Assembly (NCBI GenBank): GCA_004535785.1
Contig: SPIB01000001.1
Coordinates: 1,135,637 to 1,199,636 of the forward strand
Direction: 5' to 3'
Source: Gammaproteobacteria bacterium LSUCC0112
GTDB taxonomy: Bacteria; Pseudomonadota; Gammaproteobacteria; Pseudomonadales; Pseudohongiellaceae
Length of the DNA: 64,000 nt
Below the pieces are notes generated by a model, which did no database searches, was not told the DNA's origin, and was given only the letters and a program-made list of their open reading frames with translations. Position numbers and translations under genes: made by a program. This document shows, one piece after another, positions 1-7,776 of the stretch; positions within the stretch are counted from its first letter, which is position 1; every line of letters begins with the position of its first letter.

Positions 1-1370
1 TCGCGAATCGCTTGCGCGCGGATGATATTGGCATCTGCTCCCACGGCGATTTCATGACGGATTGCGTCGCTCATGACCAGCAGCTCATACAGCCCGATTC
101 GACCACGATAGCCTGTTTCACCGCAGCGCTCACATCCGGTGCCTTTGCGCGCCAGAGGATAGTCGCTGGCACTCACTTGCAATACCTGCGCTTCGTCTAC
201 CGTTAACGTATGAGATTTGGCGCAGTGATTGCAGATTCGCCGCACCAGACGTTGCGCCTGAATACATAACAGGCTCGAGCTGATCAGATAGGATTCCACA
301 CCCATATCCTGCAGACGCGTGATCGCCGCAGCGGCATCATTTGTGTGCAAGGTAGAAAATACCAGATGCCCGGTCAGAGCCGACTCAATCGCGATATCTG
401 CCGTTTCGTGATCCCGGATTTCACCCACCATAATGACATCCGGATCCTGACGTACAATGGAGCGCAGCCCAGCAGCAAAATTCAAACCGATGGCAGCATT
501 TGCCTGAATTTGAGTCACACCCTCCAACTGATATTCAACCGGATCCTCAACGGTGATGATTTTGCTGCGCTGGTTGTTGATCTTTTCAAGCGTTGCATAC
601 AACGTAGTCGTTTTACCGCTGCCAGTCGGCCCGGTGATCAGAATCATGCCGTGCGGCTGGTTGATCAGATTCTGGTAGGTTGACAAGATATTTTCCGGCA
701 TCCCCAATTGCTGCAGACTGACAGCGGTATCGCTGCGATCAAGAATACGCAATACGATGGACTCACCATGCACGCCCGGCAGAGTGGATACGCGCATGTC
801 GAGATTTCTGGCACCCAGTCGATAGTCAATACGGCCGTCTTGTGGCAATCGTTTTTCGCCAATATCAAGGCGTGCCATCAGTTTTAACCGGGAAGCCACG
901 GCAGTGCTGATTCGGGCCGGCAATCGATCGAGGCGCTGCATAATGCCATCCACCCGGCATCGCACATCCAGATACTCTTCCCCCGGTTCAAAATGGATAT
1001 CGCTGGCGTTCAGATCCAGCGCCCGCGCAAACATATGATTCACCAGACGTATGATCGGTGCTTCGGAGGCCAGATCCTTGAGCGCTTCGTCATCTTCAAA
1101 ACCAGACACCATCAGATCATCAGTACCGGCATCGATGGTCGGTGAAAGTTCTGCACGCCAGTGCCTGAGCAGGCGTTTGACTTCATCGTTCTCGGACGGC
1201 CGGAATCGTACGCCTGCATCCACAACGAAGCGGATCCGGCTGCGCAACTGACTGTCAGGGGCTGTTTCGTAGACAAGTTCCTTTGACTGAACAAAATCCA
1301 ATGCGGGGGCGATGCCTGCTGGTTCCAGCAATTGTGTAAACACCGATAAAGTGACTGGCGACGTTGTCAT
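1..1370 (-). CDS. gspE: Type II secretion ATPase GspE (3' end outside window)
   Basis: Cytoplasmic hexameric ATPase that powers pseudopilus assembly in type II secretion. The visible 456 codons hold the N-terminal domain, the family stretch 'ASEAPIIRLVN' followed by 'SDIHFEP', a Walker A 'GPTGSGKTT' around Lys253, an Asp-box/His-box segment ('GEIRDHETAD', 'STLHTND'), and the zinc-binding CxxC...CxxC pair typical of GspE rather than of PilT. About 40-50 C-terminal residues lie beyond base 1. The ATG at 1370 has a good GGAGG upstream and sits 3 bases after the stop of the preceding GspM-like gene, so the two are co-transcribed. PilB and MshE are paralogues, but the GspL/GspM-like neighbours favour GspE. 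Confidence 0.93.
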   Translation of the reverse strand, partial: MTTSPVTLSVFTQLLEPAGIAPALDFVQSKELVYETAPDSQLRSRIRFVVDAGVRFRPSENDEVKRLLRHWRAELSPTIDAGTDDLMVSGFEDDEALKDLASEAPIIRLVNHMFARALDLNASDIHFEPGEEYLDVRCRVDGIMQRLDRLPARISTAVASRLKLMARLDIGEKRLPQDGRIDYRLGARNLDMRVSTLPGVHGESIVLRILDRSDTAVSLQQLGMPENILSTYQNLINQPHGMILITGPTGSGKTTTLYATLEKINNQRSKIITVEDPVEYQLEGVTQIQANAAIGLNFAAGLRSIVRQDPDVIMVGEIRDHETADIAIESALTGHLVFSTLHTNDAAAAITRLQDMGVESYLISSSLLCIQAQRLVRRICNHCAKSHTLTVDEAQVLQVSASDYPLARKGTGCERCGETGYRGRIGLYELLVMSDAIRHEIAVGADANIIRAQAIR

Positions 1371-1373
1371 GTG

Positions 1374-1973
1374 TCAGTCCTCCGCCGGTGTGCTTGAGGT
1401 CAGTCGGCTAAAACCCACCACTGTAATCTCACCGATGTATTGGTTGCGATTTCTGCGCAGATCAAAGCGGCTGATGCCCAGAAATGGCTGAGAGTGTTTC
1501 AGTCCATTCAGAAAACGCAGCAAGCTGTTTTGATCACCCAACGCAAATGACATGGTCTGTTCGACCATCAGCCAGTCGTTCGATAAACTGGATTCTGCCA
1601 GACTGACGGACGTAATTGTCACCCCGTTCTCTGCACCTAATTCGCGAGCCTGGCGTTGGATAGCTGCCGCCAGCAACGCTGCAGAACCAACCGGAAACAA
1701 ACTGGCTTCAACGTCTGACAAGCGTTGTTCGACATGAGTCCTGCGCTGCGCCCAGTCTTCCGCACTGACAATCAAACGCTGTTCCCGCTCGATATCGGCC
1801 CGCAGGTTTTCAAGCTGCACATTCCGCGACCGATAGGTGTCCAACAGGGCAGGCACCCCGTTGGTCAGCAGAAAAATCACGGCTACAAAACCTGCCAATC
1901 CCAATATGCGCTTTTCCCTTGATAAAAGGGGGCGGCGCAACGAAAGTGCTGGCAATTTACGAAACAAAGGCAT
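1374..1973 (-). CDS. gspM: GspM-like type II secretion inner-membrane protein
   Basis: Bitopic inner-membrane component that pairs with GspL in the secretion platform. The 199-residue protein has a short basic cytoplasmic tail, one membrane helix (about residues 20-42), a coiled-coil stretch and a periplasmic ferredoxin-like domain, the layout of GspM/PilO. Sequence identity within this family is low, so the name rests on architecture and on the flanking gspL and gspE. I chose ATG 1973 because it overlaps the gspL stop as TGATG and has GGAG 11 bases upstream. An in-frame ATG at 1997 lacks a ribosome-binding site. Confidence 0.72.
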   Translation of the reverse strand: MPLFRKLPALSLRRPLLSREKRILGLAGFVAVIFLLTNGVPALLDTYRSRNVQLENLRADIEREQRLIVSAEDWAQRRTHVEQRLSDVEASLFPVGSAALLAAAIQRQARELGAENGVTITSVSLAESSLSNDWLMVEQTMSFALGDQNSLLRFLNGLKHSQPFLGISRFDLRRNRNQYIGEITVVGFSRLTSSTPAED

Positions 1974-3388
1974 CAGCGAGGCTCCGGGAAATGCCATTCG
2001 CGATAGGCTGAAAAATTGACTGTACTCAACCTCAGTTCAATAAAGTACCGATTGTTATTGGTAGCCCGCGCAAAATCGACTTCAGTAAACATCGGATTTT
2101 GTTCCAGCTGTTCGAGAATATTTTGAGGATCCGGACTTTCGCCCTCAATACCCAATAAACCTTCATCAAGCTCAAACGCACTCAATAACCCGGGGTTGAT
2201 CACCGGTTGTAAGGTAAGTAACACCTCCGCAATATCCTGATCCGGGAATTCGGTGAACGCGCCCCAATTGTTTTCAAAATCACGCACCACGGCCTGATCA
2301 GCACGCGCAACCTCCGACAACACCTGCGCACGCGACAGATCGGCACCGAGCCGAAACAGCTGTATTGACTGCCAGATAAACGGCACACTCAGGATCAGCA
2401 CGGCCGCTAATGCTGTTTTCATCATATCCTTGCGCAAGCGTCCTTGTTCGAGCTGGTGTCTTGCTGCAAGTGCCGCATCGGGGAAAATGCCTTTGACTGC
2501 CAGCCTGGCCAGGTTGTTGGCATGCAGATTGTGTTGGCTGGCTTGCGGTGTATCGGTCTTGAGCAAATTCGCGCTCATATAGTCCTGCGCGGATGCCAAT
2601 CGCACGTTATGGCGTGTTGGCACAATGTCGCCGCACTCAAGGATGAATTTTTCCCGCAATTCCGGCACGGCCAAATCATTTGCCGCACATTGCAGGCACA
2701 CCAGTGTCGCGTGCTGACTTTCCTTTAATACAGTGGTCAGCTGACGATCACTGTCTTCAACCGACATCAGCAAATTATCTGCCGGGCTTATTTCGGACCC
2801 GGGATTGCCCAAGCGATCGGTGAAGAAGGCAATACGGGGCATAATCGATGCAAGGAAAATTTTTTGATCTGAAAATGCGGTGAATAAATGCTCTGTACGT
2901 GCGGCGGGCAACCAAGTGGCCAACCCGGTTTTGACTGAAGGTAGCGGTCCCTGTCTTTGGCTTGGCATAAAACCGACCGTTAGTGGCTGTTCGAATTCTG
3001 GCAATATCGTCATGGCCTGAAGCAACAATGCGGAGCGCTGTATATCCAACCCGGCAGCAGGTAAGTTGGTGTCAGTCATTAAAAACTCGGATGGCGGGAG
3101 CAGCAGCACGCACACTTTTTCAGTCTGGTGATTATCCGACAACAAACGCGAGGCAGCCTCTGCCAATGTTTTTGCGTCAATAATGATCTGCGCTTCAGGA
3201 CTGAGATCGGAACCTTCCTTAGACTGAACCAAACGCGTTGTTCGTCCTGTTTGGAGATCGATCATTTGATCATCAAACACCAGCAGTGCTGCATTGACTC
3301 GATTGGCGATGGAAACACACACATTGGCATTTTGGGCGAGTCTGGCGCGCAGCGTCTGCAGATGTTCGCTCACTATGCTCAGATTCAT
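1973..3388 (-). CDS. gspL: GspL-like type II secretion platform protein
   Basis: Links the GspE ATPase to the inner-membrane platform. The 471-residue product has a long cytoplasmic region (about 1-320, expected actin-like fold), one membrane helix at about 322-344 and a C-terminal periplasmic domain of about 125 residues, matching GspL topology. Its stop overlaps the start of the GspM-like gene (TGATG). The ATG at 3388 has AGGGA just upstream; an upstream in-frame start at 3436 would add 16 residues without a clear site. The order L-M-E is not the common C-to-N order of gsp operons. A PilM/PilN-type fusion of a type IV pilus system is the alternative. Confidence 0.7.
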   Translation of the reverse strand: MNLSIVSEHLQTLRARLAQNANVCVSIANRVNAALLVFDDQMIDLQTGRTTRLVQSKEGSDLSPEAQIIIDAKTLAEAASRLLSDNHQTEKVCVLLLPPSEFLMTDTNLPAAGLDIQRSALLLQAMTILPEFEQPLTVGFMPSQRQGPLPSVKTGLATWLPAARTEHLFTAFSDQKIFLASIMPRIAFFTDRLGNPGSEISPADNLLMSVEDSDRQLTTVLKESQHATLVCLQCAANDLAVPELREKFILECGDIVPTRHNVRLASAQDYMSANLLKTDTPQASQHNLHANNLARLAVKGIFPDAALAARHQLEQGRLRKDMMKTALAAVLILSVPFIWQSIQLFRLGADLSRAQVLSEVARADQAVVRDFENNWGAFTEFPDQDIAEVLLTLQPVINPGLLSAFELDEGLLGIEGESPDPQNILEQLEQNPMFTEVDFARATNNNRYFIELRLSTVNFSAYREWHFPEPR

Positions 3389-3527
3389 GGACGGATTCCC
3401 TGTTGTTTTAGTTGCGTGCCGCCGGATTATACGCAAAAAATCCGGGGATTCCTTTGCGAGTTAGACCTGAGCCATAACAATACACAGCCTTAAGACGCTG
3501 TGTACGCAGGAAAAGTTTGGTCTGGCT

Positions 3528-5597
3528 TTAACGATCTCTGTGGACTCGATTTCGCCCATTTTCCTTGGCTTTGTAGAGTGCCTTGTCTGCCCTCTCAAAC
3601 AGTGAATCGGGGCTGTCTGCGCGAACCGCTTCGACCACACCAAATGACACTGTGATCTGAATCTGCCGCTCTTTAAAGTGGAAGGGAATTGCAGCAATTG
3701 CCAGTCTCAACTTATTCAGCACATGTTCTGCGTCCGCGGGTCTGGTATCCGGCATGATAATAACAAACTCTTCGCCGCCGTAGCGGCCAATAAAGTCTCT
3801 GTCTCTCAGACGCGACACCAGTTCTCTGGCGATAATCTTTAGCACTTTATCGCCCGCGAGATGCCCATAACTGTCGTTAATGTTCTTGAAAAAATCGACA
3901 TCAGCGACCGCCAGGCAAAGCGAACGATCTTCATCCCTGCGCTCGTGACTTGCGCCCCGCAGCCAGTTATCCAGCAATTGGCGTACGCGTTGATTGTAAG
4001 CCTCACGATTGGGTAGTTCCGTTAATGTGTCTTTGGTGGCACTTTCCTGCTGGCGTGCCAGATTCAGACGCAGCTCAAGTGATTCATTTTCTAGTGACGC
4101 AATGCGTTCTGTTAATGCCCTCATCTCAGCGGAGAGGGTGCTGTCTTGTTGGGATCGCTGTGACTTGAATCCATCCAGAGAACTGATTATTGATCCGATC
4201 TGGCTTTGCACCGAACTCTTCAAGGTTTCCAGATCGGTATCGGAGCGCTCTACTGCTGTTCTTATGCCTTGAATCTGAGCGCGTACACTGGCGTCCATTT
4301 CCGCGTCGGCCGCTGAGTTTTTGTCAGTGTAGCGTTTGGAGCTGTCGACAAATGCCTGTACTTGCGCAAGGCTCTCCGTGACTTCACTCAAAAACCCCTG
4401 AAACTCGGCGCGCTGTTCATCAGCCGCGTTTCTCAGAACTTGCAGAATTTGCTCAAGAATTGCGACAAAATCGTACCAGTTCAGACCCTTGATAATGCTT
4501 CGTCTGATTGACTCAACCAGGCTGACAGACTCCCCGGTGATATGGATTGACTCAAGTATTCGCAGCAACAGAGGCTCAACATGACCTGCGATGTATGAAA
4601 ACGCTGGTTCAGCCAACCCGGACCGATCTCTGATCAATTCCCCTTCAATGCCCTCTGGCTCTTCTGCTTGAAACAACACCTCATTGGAATCGTCATCCTG
4701 AAGATTCAGATCTTGCTCGTTGTCCTTCAGCAGCGGCGCTGCTGTCTCGCCGGGAATATCTGGTGATTTGATTGCATCACGCGATAGAGAGGCATTGATC
4801 ACATTGGCTGCTGAAGGCGAGCTCTTTGTAACTGGCTCAATTATTGGCTGCTCTGCGTTGGCGGGTCTATGCAAGTCTACTGAGGAGTGAAACGGCTGAT
4901 GTGCGTCATCCGGTTGTTGAGGTTGCGCCACGGCGAAGGACCGGGCTGTCTCAGTAGCTGCGCTTGTAGCGGCATGGTCAACCAGCCGAGGCTGTTGTTT
5001 TCCTGCTGAATCCTGGGCTGAATCAAGACTCTGATCAGCACTGGTAGAAAACAGTCGTTGCCAGAAGCCTTTCGACGAGCCGCTACCGGCATTATCCTGT
5101 TGCACCTGAGCGGCGAATAAAACCTGAACAGACTCTCTCAACAGTTCAACAAACTGTTTTATCAGACCGGCATGTTGCTGCGGGTCTTCGAGTCGCGTCT
5201 GCAAGCCACTGGAGAATTTTTTAAGTTGACGTCGGGTAGCGCCGGAGAGAGGAAGTTTTGAGAGTTCACTGACAGCGCTCTCAAAGGCCTGCTGCAATGC
5301 CCAATTGCTGGTATCTTTTTCGTTATCCAGACGAATAACAGACTGTTCGATTTGCTCCAACAAACGCTCGAGCCCGACTTCCCGGTCATCATGGCGCAGG
5401 CTTGCGCGAAGATCCGCCAGTTGCTTGTCCAGACGAGGGTCATGTCCATCACCGGCAAGGCTGACGCCGAGCAGGCCACGTCTGAGCAATTTGATGCGAG
5501 AAGACAATGCTTTCTCGCGGTTTTCGTGCTCCTCAAGAGCATCAAGAAACTTGCGCTTCCAGCGCTGAGCTTCTTCATCCTGCATCCGTTGAACCAT
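3528..5597 (-). CDS. dgcH: Diguanylate cyclase (DgcH-like, C-terminal GGDEF)
   Basis: Makes cyclic di-GMP from two GTP. The 689-residue protein has an N-terminal helical region (about 1-170), an acidic low-complexity linker (about 170-320), a second helical/coiled-coil region (about 330-510) and a C-terminal GGDEF domain from about 520. The active-site loop is GGEEF at 607-611, and RDRD at 598-601, five residues before it, fits an RxxD inhibitory product-binding site. No membrane helix is evident, so it is probably cytoplasmic. It lies upstream of gspL on the same strand. Its position next to dsbA and cytochrome c4 matches, from memory, dgcH of Pseudomonas aeruginosa. What the N-terminal half senses cannot be read from the sequence. 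Confidence 0.9.
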   Translation of the reverse strand: MVQRMQDEEAQRWKRKFLDALEEHENREKALSSRIKLLRRGLLGVSLAGDGHDPRLDKQLADLRASLRHDDREVGLERLLEQIEQSVIRLDNEKDTSNWALQQAFESAVSELSKLPLSGATRRQLKKFSSGLQTRLEDPQQHAGLIKQFVELLRESVQVLFAAQVQQDNAGSGSSKGFWQRLFSTSADQSLDSAQDSAGKQQPRLVDHAATSAATETARSFAVAQPQQPDDAHQPFHSSVDLHRPANAEQPIIEPVTKSSPSAANVINASLSRDAIKSPDIPGETAAPLLKDNEQDLNLQDDDSNEVLFQAEEPEGIEGELIRDRSGLAEPAFSYIAGHVEPLLLRILESIHITGESVSLVESIRRSIIKGLNWYDFVAILEQILQVLRNAADEQRAEFQGFLSEVTESLAQVQAFVDSSKRYTDKNSAADAEMDASVRAQIQGIRTAVERSDTDLETLKSSVQSQIGSIISSLDGFKSQRSQQDSTLSAEMRALTERIASLENESLELRLNLARQQESATKDTLTELPNREAYNQRVRQLLDNWLRGASHERRDEDRSLCLAVADVDFFKNINDSYGHLAGDKVLKIIARELVSRLRDRDFIGRYGGEEFVIIMPDTRPADAEHVLNKLRLAIAAIPFHFKERQIQITVSFGVVEAVRADSPDSLFERADKALYKAKENGRNRVHRDR

Positions 5598-5662
5598 GAG
5601 CCATTAACCCTGATTTGAAATTACGCCGGCGGACAGGATGCCATCTGCCGGCGCTTGTCACA

Positions 5663-6307
5663 TCAGCGCGCGGCTCGCTCTCTTGCCACCAAGAAGTCCA
5701 CAATCGTCAGCATATCCTGCTGTGTACGAACGGCATCATTGGTTGTTACCAGATACTTACCGTTAACAATCACGTTGGGGGTGCTGCGGATTTGATACTC
5801 ACTCATCCTTTGTTCGGCCTGATTCACCTTGGTTCTGACCGGAAATGAGTTAAAGGCACGTGAAAAATCCTCTTCACCAACGCCGTGTCGAGCAAACATA
5901 TCCGCCAACTGACGCTCGTTCTGCAGACGATTATTCTGAAGATTGATCGCTTCGAAAATCGGTGCATGTACTTTATCGACCACATTCAGGCTTTCTGCAG
6001 TGTAATAAGCTTGCGCGTGGATCTTCATCAATTCATTCCAGATTGCCGGAAATCGCAGGTAGTCAATATCATCGGCAGCATTGTGTGCCCAATCATCGAC
6101 CAACGGCTGAAAGCGGAAGCAGTGTCCACATCCATACCAAAAAACTTCCAGCACTTCGATTTTTTCAGGATTGTTGGTCCTGACTGGTGCAGGCAACTCT
6201 TCGTAATGCGTCCCGGCAACATAAAGCGCTGGCTGGGCCTGTGCAGCAGAGCCAATAAAGGCTAACAACACTGCTGCAACCGCATACTTAATAATAGACT
6301 TGATCAT
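5663..6307 (-). CDS. dsbA: Periplasmic thiol:disulfide oxidoreductase DsbA
   Basis: Introduces disulfide bonds into exported proteins. The 214-residue precursor has a signal peptide ending near residue 24 (AQA), a thioredoxin fold with inserted helical domain, the redox motif C60-G-H-C63 and the cis-proline loop Thr176-Pro177. CGHC rather than the more common CPHC is seen in Pseudomonas-type DsbA. It is followed on the same strand by the diguanylate cyclase and preceded by cytochrome c4, so the three may be co-transcribed although each gap is 65-75 bases. Possible clients nearby are the periplasmic oxidase and secretion subunits; that is inference. Confidence 0.95.
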   Translation of the reverse strand: MIKSIIKYAVAAVLLAFIGSAAQAQPALYVAGTHYEELPAPVRTNNPEKIEVLEVFWYGCGHCFRFQPLVDDWAHNAADDIDYLRFPAIWNELMKIHAQAYYTAESLNVVDKVHAPIFEAINLQNNRLQNERQLADMFARHGVGEEDFSRAFNSFPVRTKVNQAEQRMSEYQIRSTPNVIVNGKYLVTTNDAVRTQQDMLTIVDFLVARERAAR

Positions 6308-6382
6308 AGCTGCTACTCCGATTCGGTTACTGTACCGCTAGTAGACCGCGTTCTGACTGAATAATTGCTGAACGCGAATTAA

Positions 6383-6994
6383 TCAATGCAGGCCAGAAAC
6401 ATAATTTGCCAGCGCTTCAATTTCCGCATCAGTCAGGCGCTCTGCCACAATACGCATTGGGGCAGGGTCGCCATCGTTATTTCGGGTGCCCGCTCGAAAC
6501 GCCTTCATCTGAGTGACGATATATTCTGCATGCTGTCCACCCAATGCCGGGTATCCGGCTTGCGCTACACCACTGCCTGTCGGGGAATGGCACGCAGAGC
6601 AAGCTGCAACACCCAATTCTTCTACACCGGCACGGTAGATACGCTCGCCCGTTTCGATCAGGTCAGGATTGGCACCGTTTACTGTCATTTCTTTAGAAGC
6701 ATAAAACGCAGCGATATCTGCAAGATCTTGCTCACTCAAATTATCGAGCAAGCCTGTCATCATTGCGATAGGACGTGCACCAGACTTCACATCATGCATC
6801 TGCTTTAGCAGGTAGCGCTCATTTTGGCCTGCCAGCTTGGGATTACTGCCAATTGCGCTATTGCCATCGGTGCCATGACAGGCTGCACAAACCGCAGCTT
6901 TACGTTCGCCTGCAGCGGCATCACCAGCGGCTTGAGCAGTTAAGCTGGTAACAGCAATGAGAATTGACGCCAGGGAAAACACTAGTCTTTTCAT
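6383..6994 (-). CDS. Cytochrome c4, periplasmic dihaem electron carrier
   Basis: Dihaem c-type cytochrome that passes electrons to terminal oxidases. The 203-residue precursor has a signal peptide (cleavage near AQAAG, residues 20-24) and two class I cytochrome domains with haem motifs CAACH (36-40) and CSACH (132-136), each with a later Met that could be the axial ligand ('AMMTG' and 'APMRI'). Length and two-domain symmetry match cytochrome c4. Two cytochrome c oxidases are coded later in the window, plausible electron acceptors. It is divergent from engB across a 191-base gap. Confidence 0.93.
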   Translation of the reverse strand: MKRLVFSLASILIAVTSLTAQAAGDAAAGERKAAVCAACHGTDGNSAIGSNPKLAGQNERYLLKQMHDVKSGARPIAMMTGLLDNLSEQDLADIAAFYASKEMTVNGANPDLIETGERIYRAGVEELGVAACSACHSPTGSGVAQAGYPALGGQHAEYIVTQMKAFRAGTRNNDGDPAPMRIVAERLTDAEIEALANYVSGLH

Positions 6995-7185
6995 GGAGAA
7001 TCGAAGTTCCTGAACAGTGTATAAACAGTATGTGGGTTACTCGGCAATCCCTTCAGCCATGCTGTCGCAGTGGCCAAACGGGTCGCAGCTGCCGCAGAGT
7101 ATAGCACAGCTACCCAACTTGTGTAGGCGCCCTCTTAGAGGAATCACTGGCTTAGGTCGCTGACGCTCCGGTAGAATGCTGCACT

Positions 7186-7776
7186 ATGAATTACCAGAAT
7201 GCAAAATTTGTTATCAGCGCAGCAAAGCTCAGTGGTTGTCCATTGGACAGTCAACGGGAAGTCGCCTTTGCAGGCCGCTCCAATGCTGGCAAGTCAAGCT
7301 CAATCAACTCATTGACTCGGCAGGGTCAATTGGCCCGCGCTAGTAAGACCCCCGGTCGTACTCAGCTCATCAATTTTTTTATGGTGGCGGACGGCAAGTA
7401 TCTGGTCGATCTACCAGGCTATGGGTACGCAAAAGTGCCCTTGGCAGTCAAAGACAATTGGCAAATCCACCTTGAACATTACCTCAACAAACGCGAAGCA
7501 TTGGCGGGGCTGGTATTGGTCACTGACATCAGGCACGTATTCAAAGATTTTGACCTGATGATGATAGACTGGGCTCGCAACAACCAGACTCCGCTTCATA
7601 TTATCCTGACCAAATCGGACAAACTAAAGCGGGGCGGCATTCAGGATGCGCTTCGAACTGCCCGGGAAATCATAAAAGATATTCCACAGGCAAGTGTGCA
7701 GGAATTTTCGTCTCTAAAAAATGTGGGTATTGATGTGCTCGCCAGCAAATTGGACACCTGGCTGGAAAGCAATTAG
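7186..7776 (+). CDS. engB: Ribosome-biogenesis GTPase EngB (YsxC/YihA)
   Basis: Small essential GTPase needed for assembly of the large ribosomal subunit. The 196-residue protein is a single TRAFAC GTPase domain with G1 GRSNAGKSS (about 31-39), the G2 region TPGRTQ, G3 DLPGYG and G4 TKSD. The start agrees with relatives, whose proteins also begin with an NYQ/FVxSA-like segment. No clear ribosome-binding site precedes the ATG, and a TAGAAT -10-like hexamer lies only 8 bases upstream (7172-7177), so the message may be leaderless. The stop overlaps that of the convergent polA by a few bases. Confidence 0.96.
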   Translation: MNYQNAKFVISAAKLSGCPLDSQREVAFAGRSNAGKSSSINSLTRQGQLARASKTPGRTQLINFFMVADGKYLVDLPGYGYAKVPLAVKDNWQIHLEHYLNKREALAGLVLVTDIRHVFKDFDLMMIDWARNNQTPLHIILTKSDKLKRGGIQDALRTAREIIKDIPQASVQEFSSLKNVGIDVLASKLDTWLESN

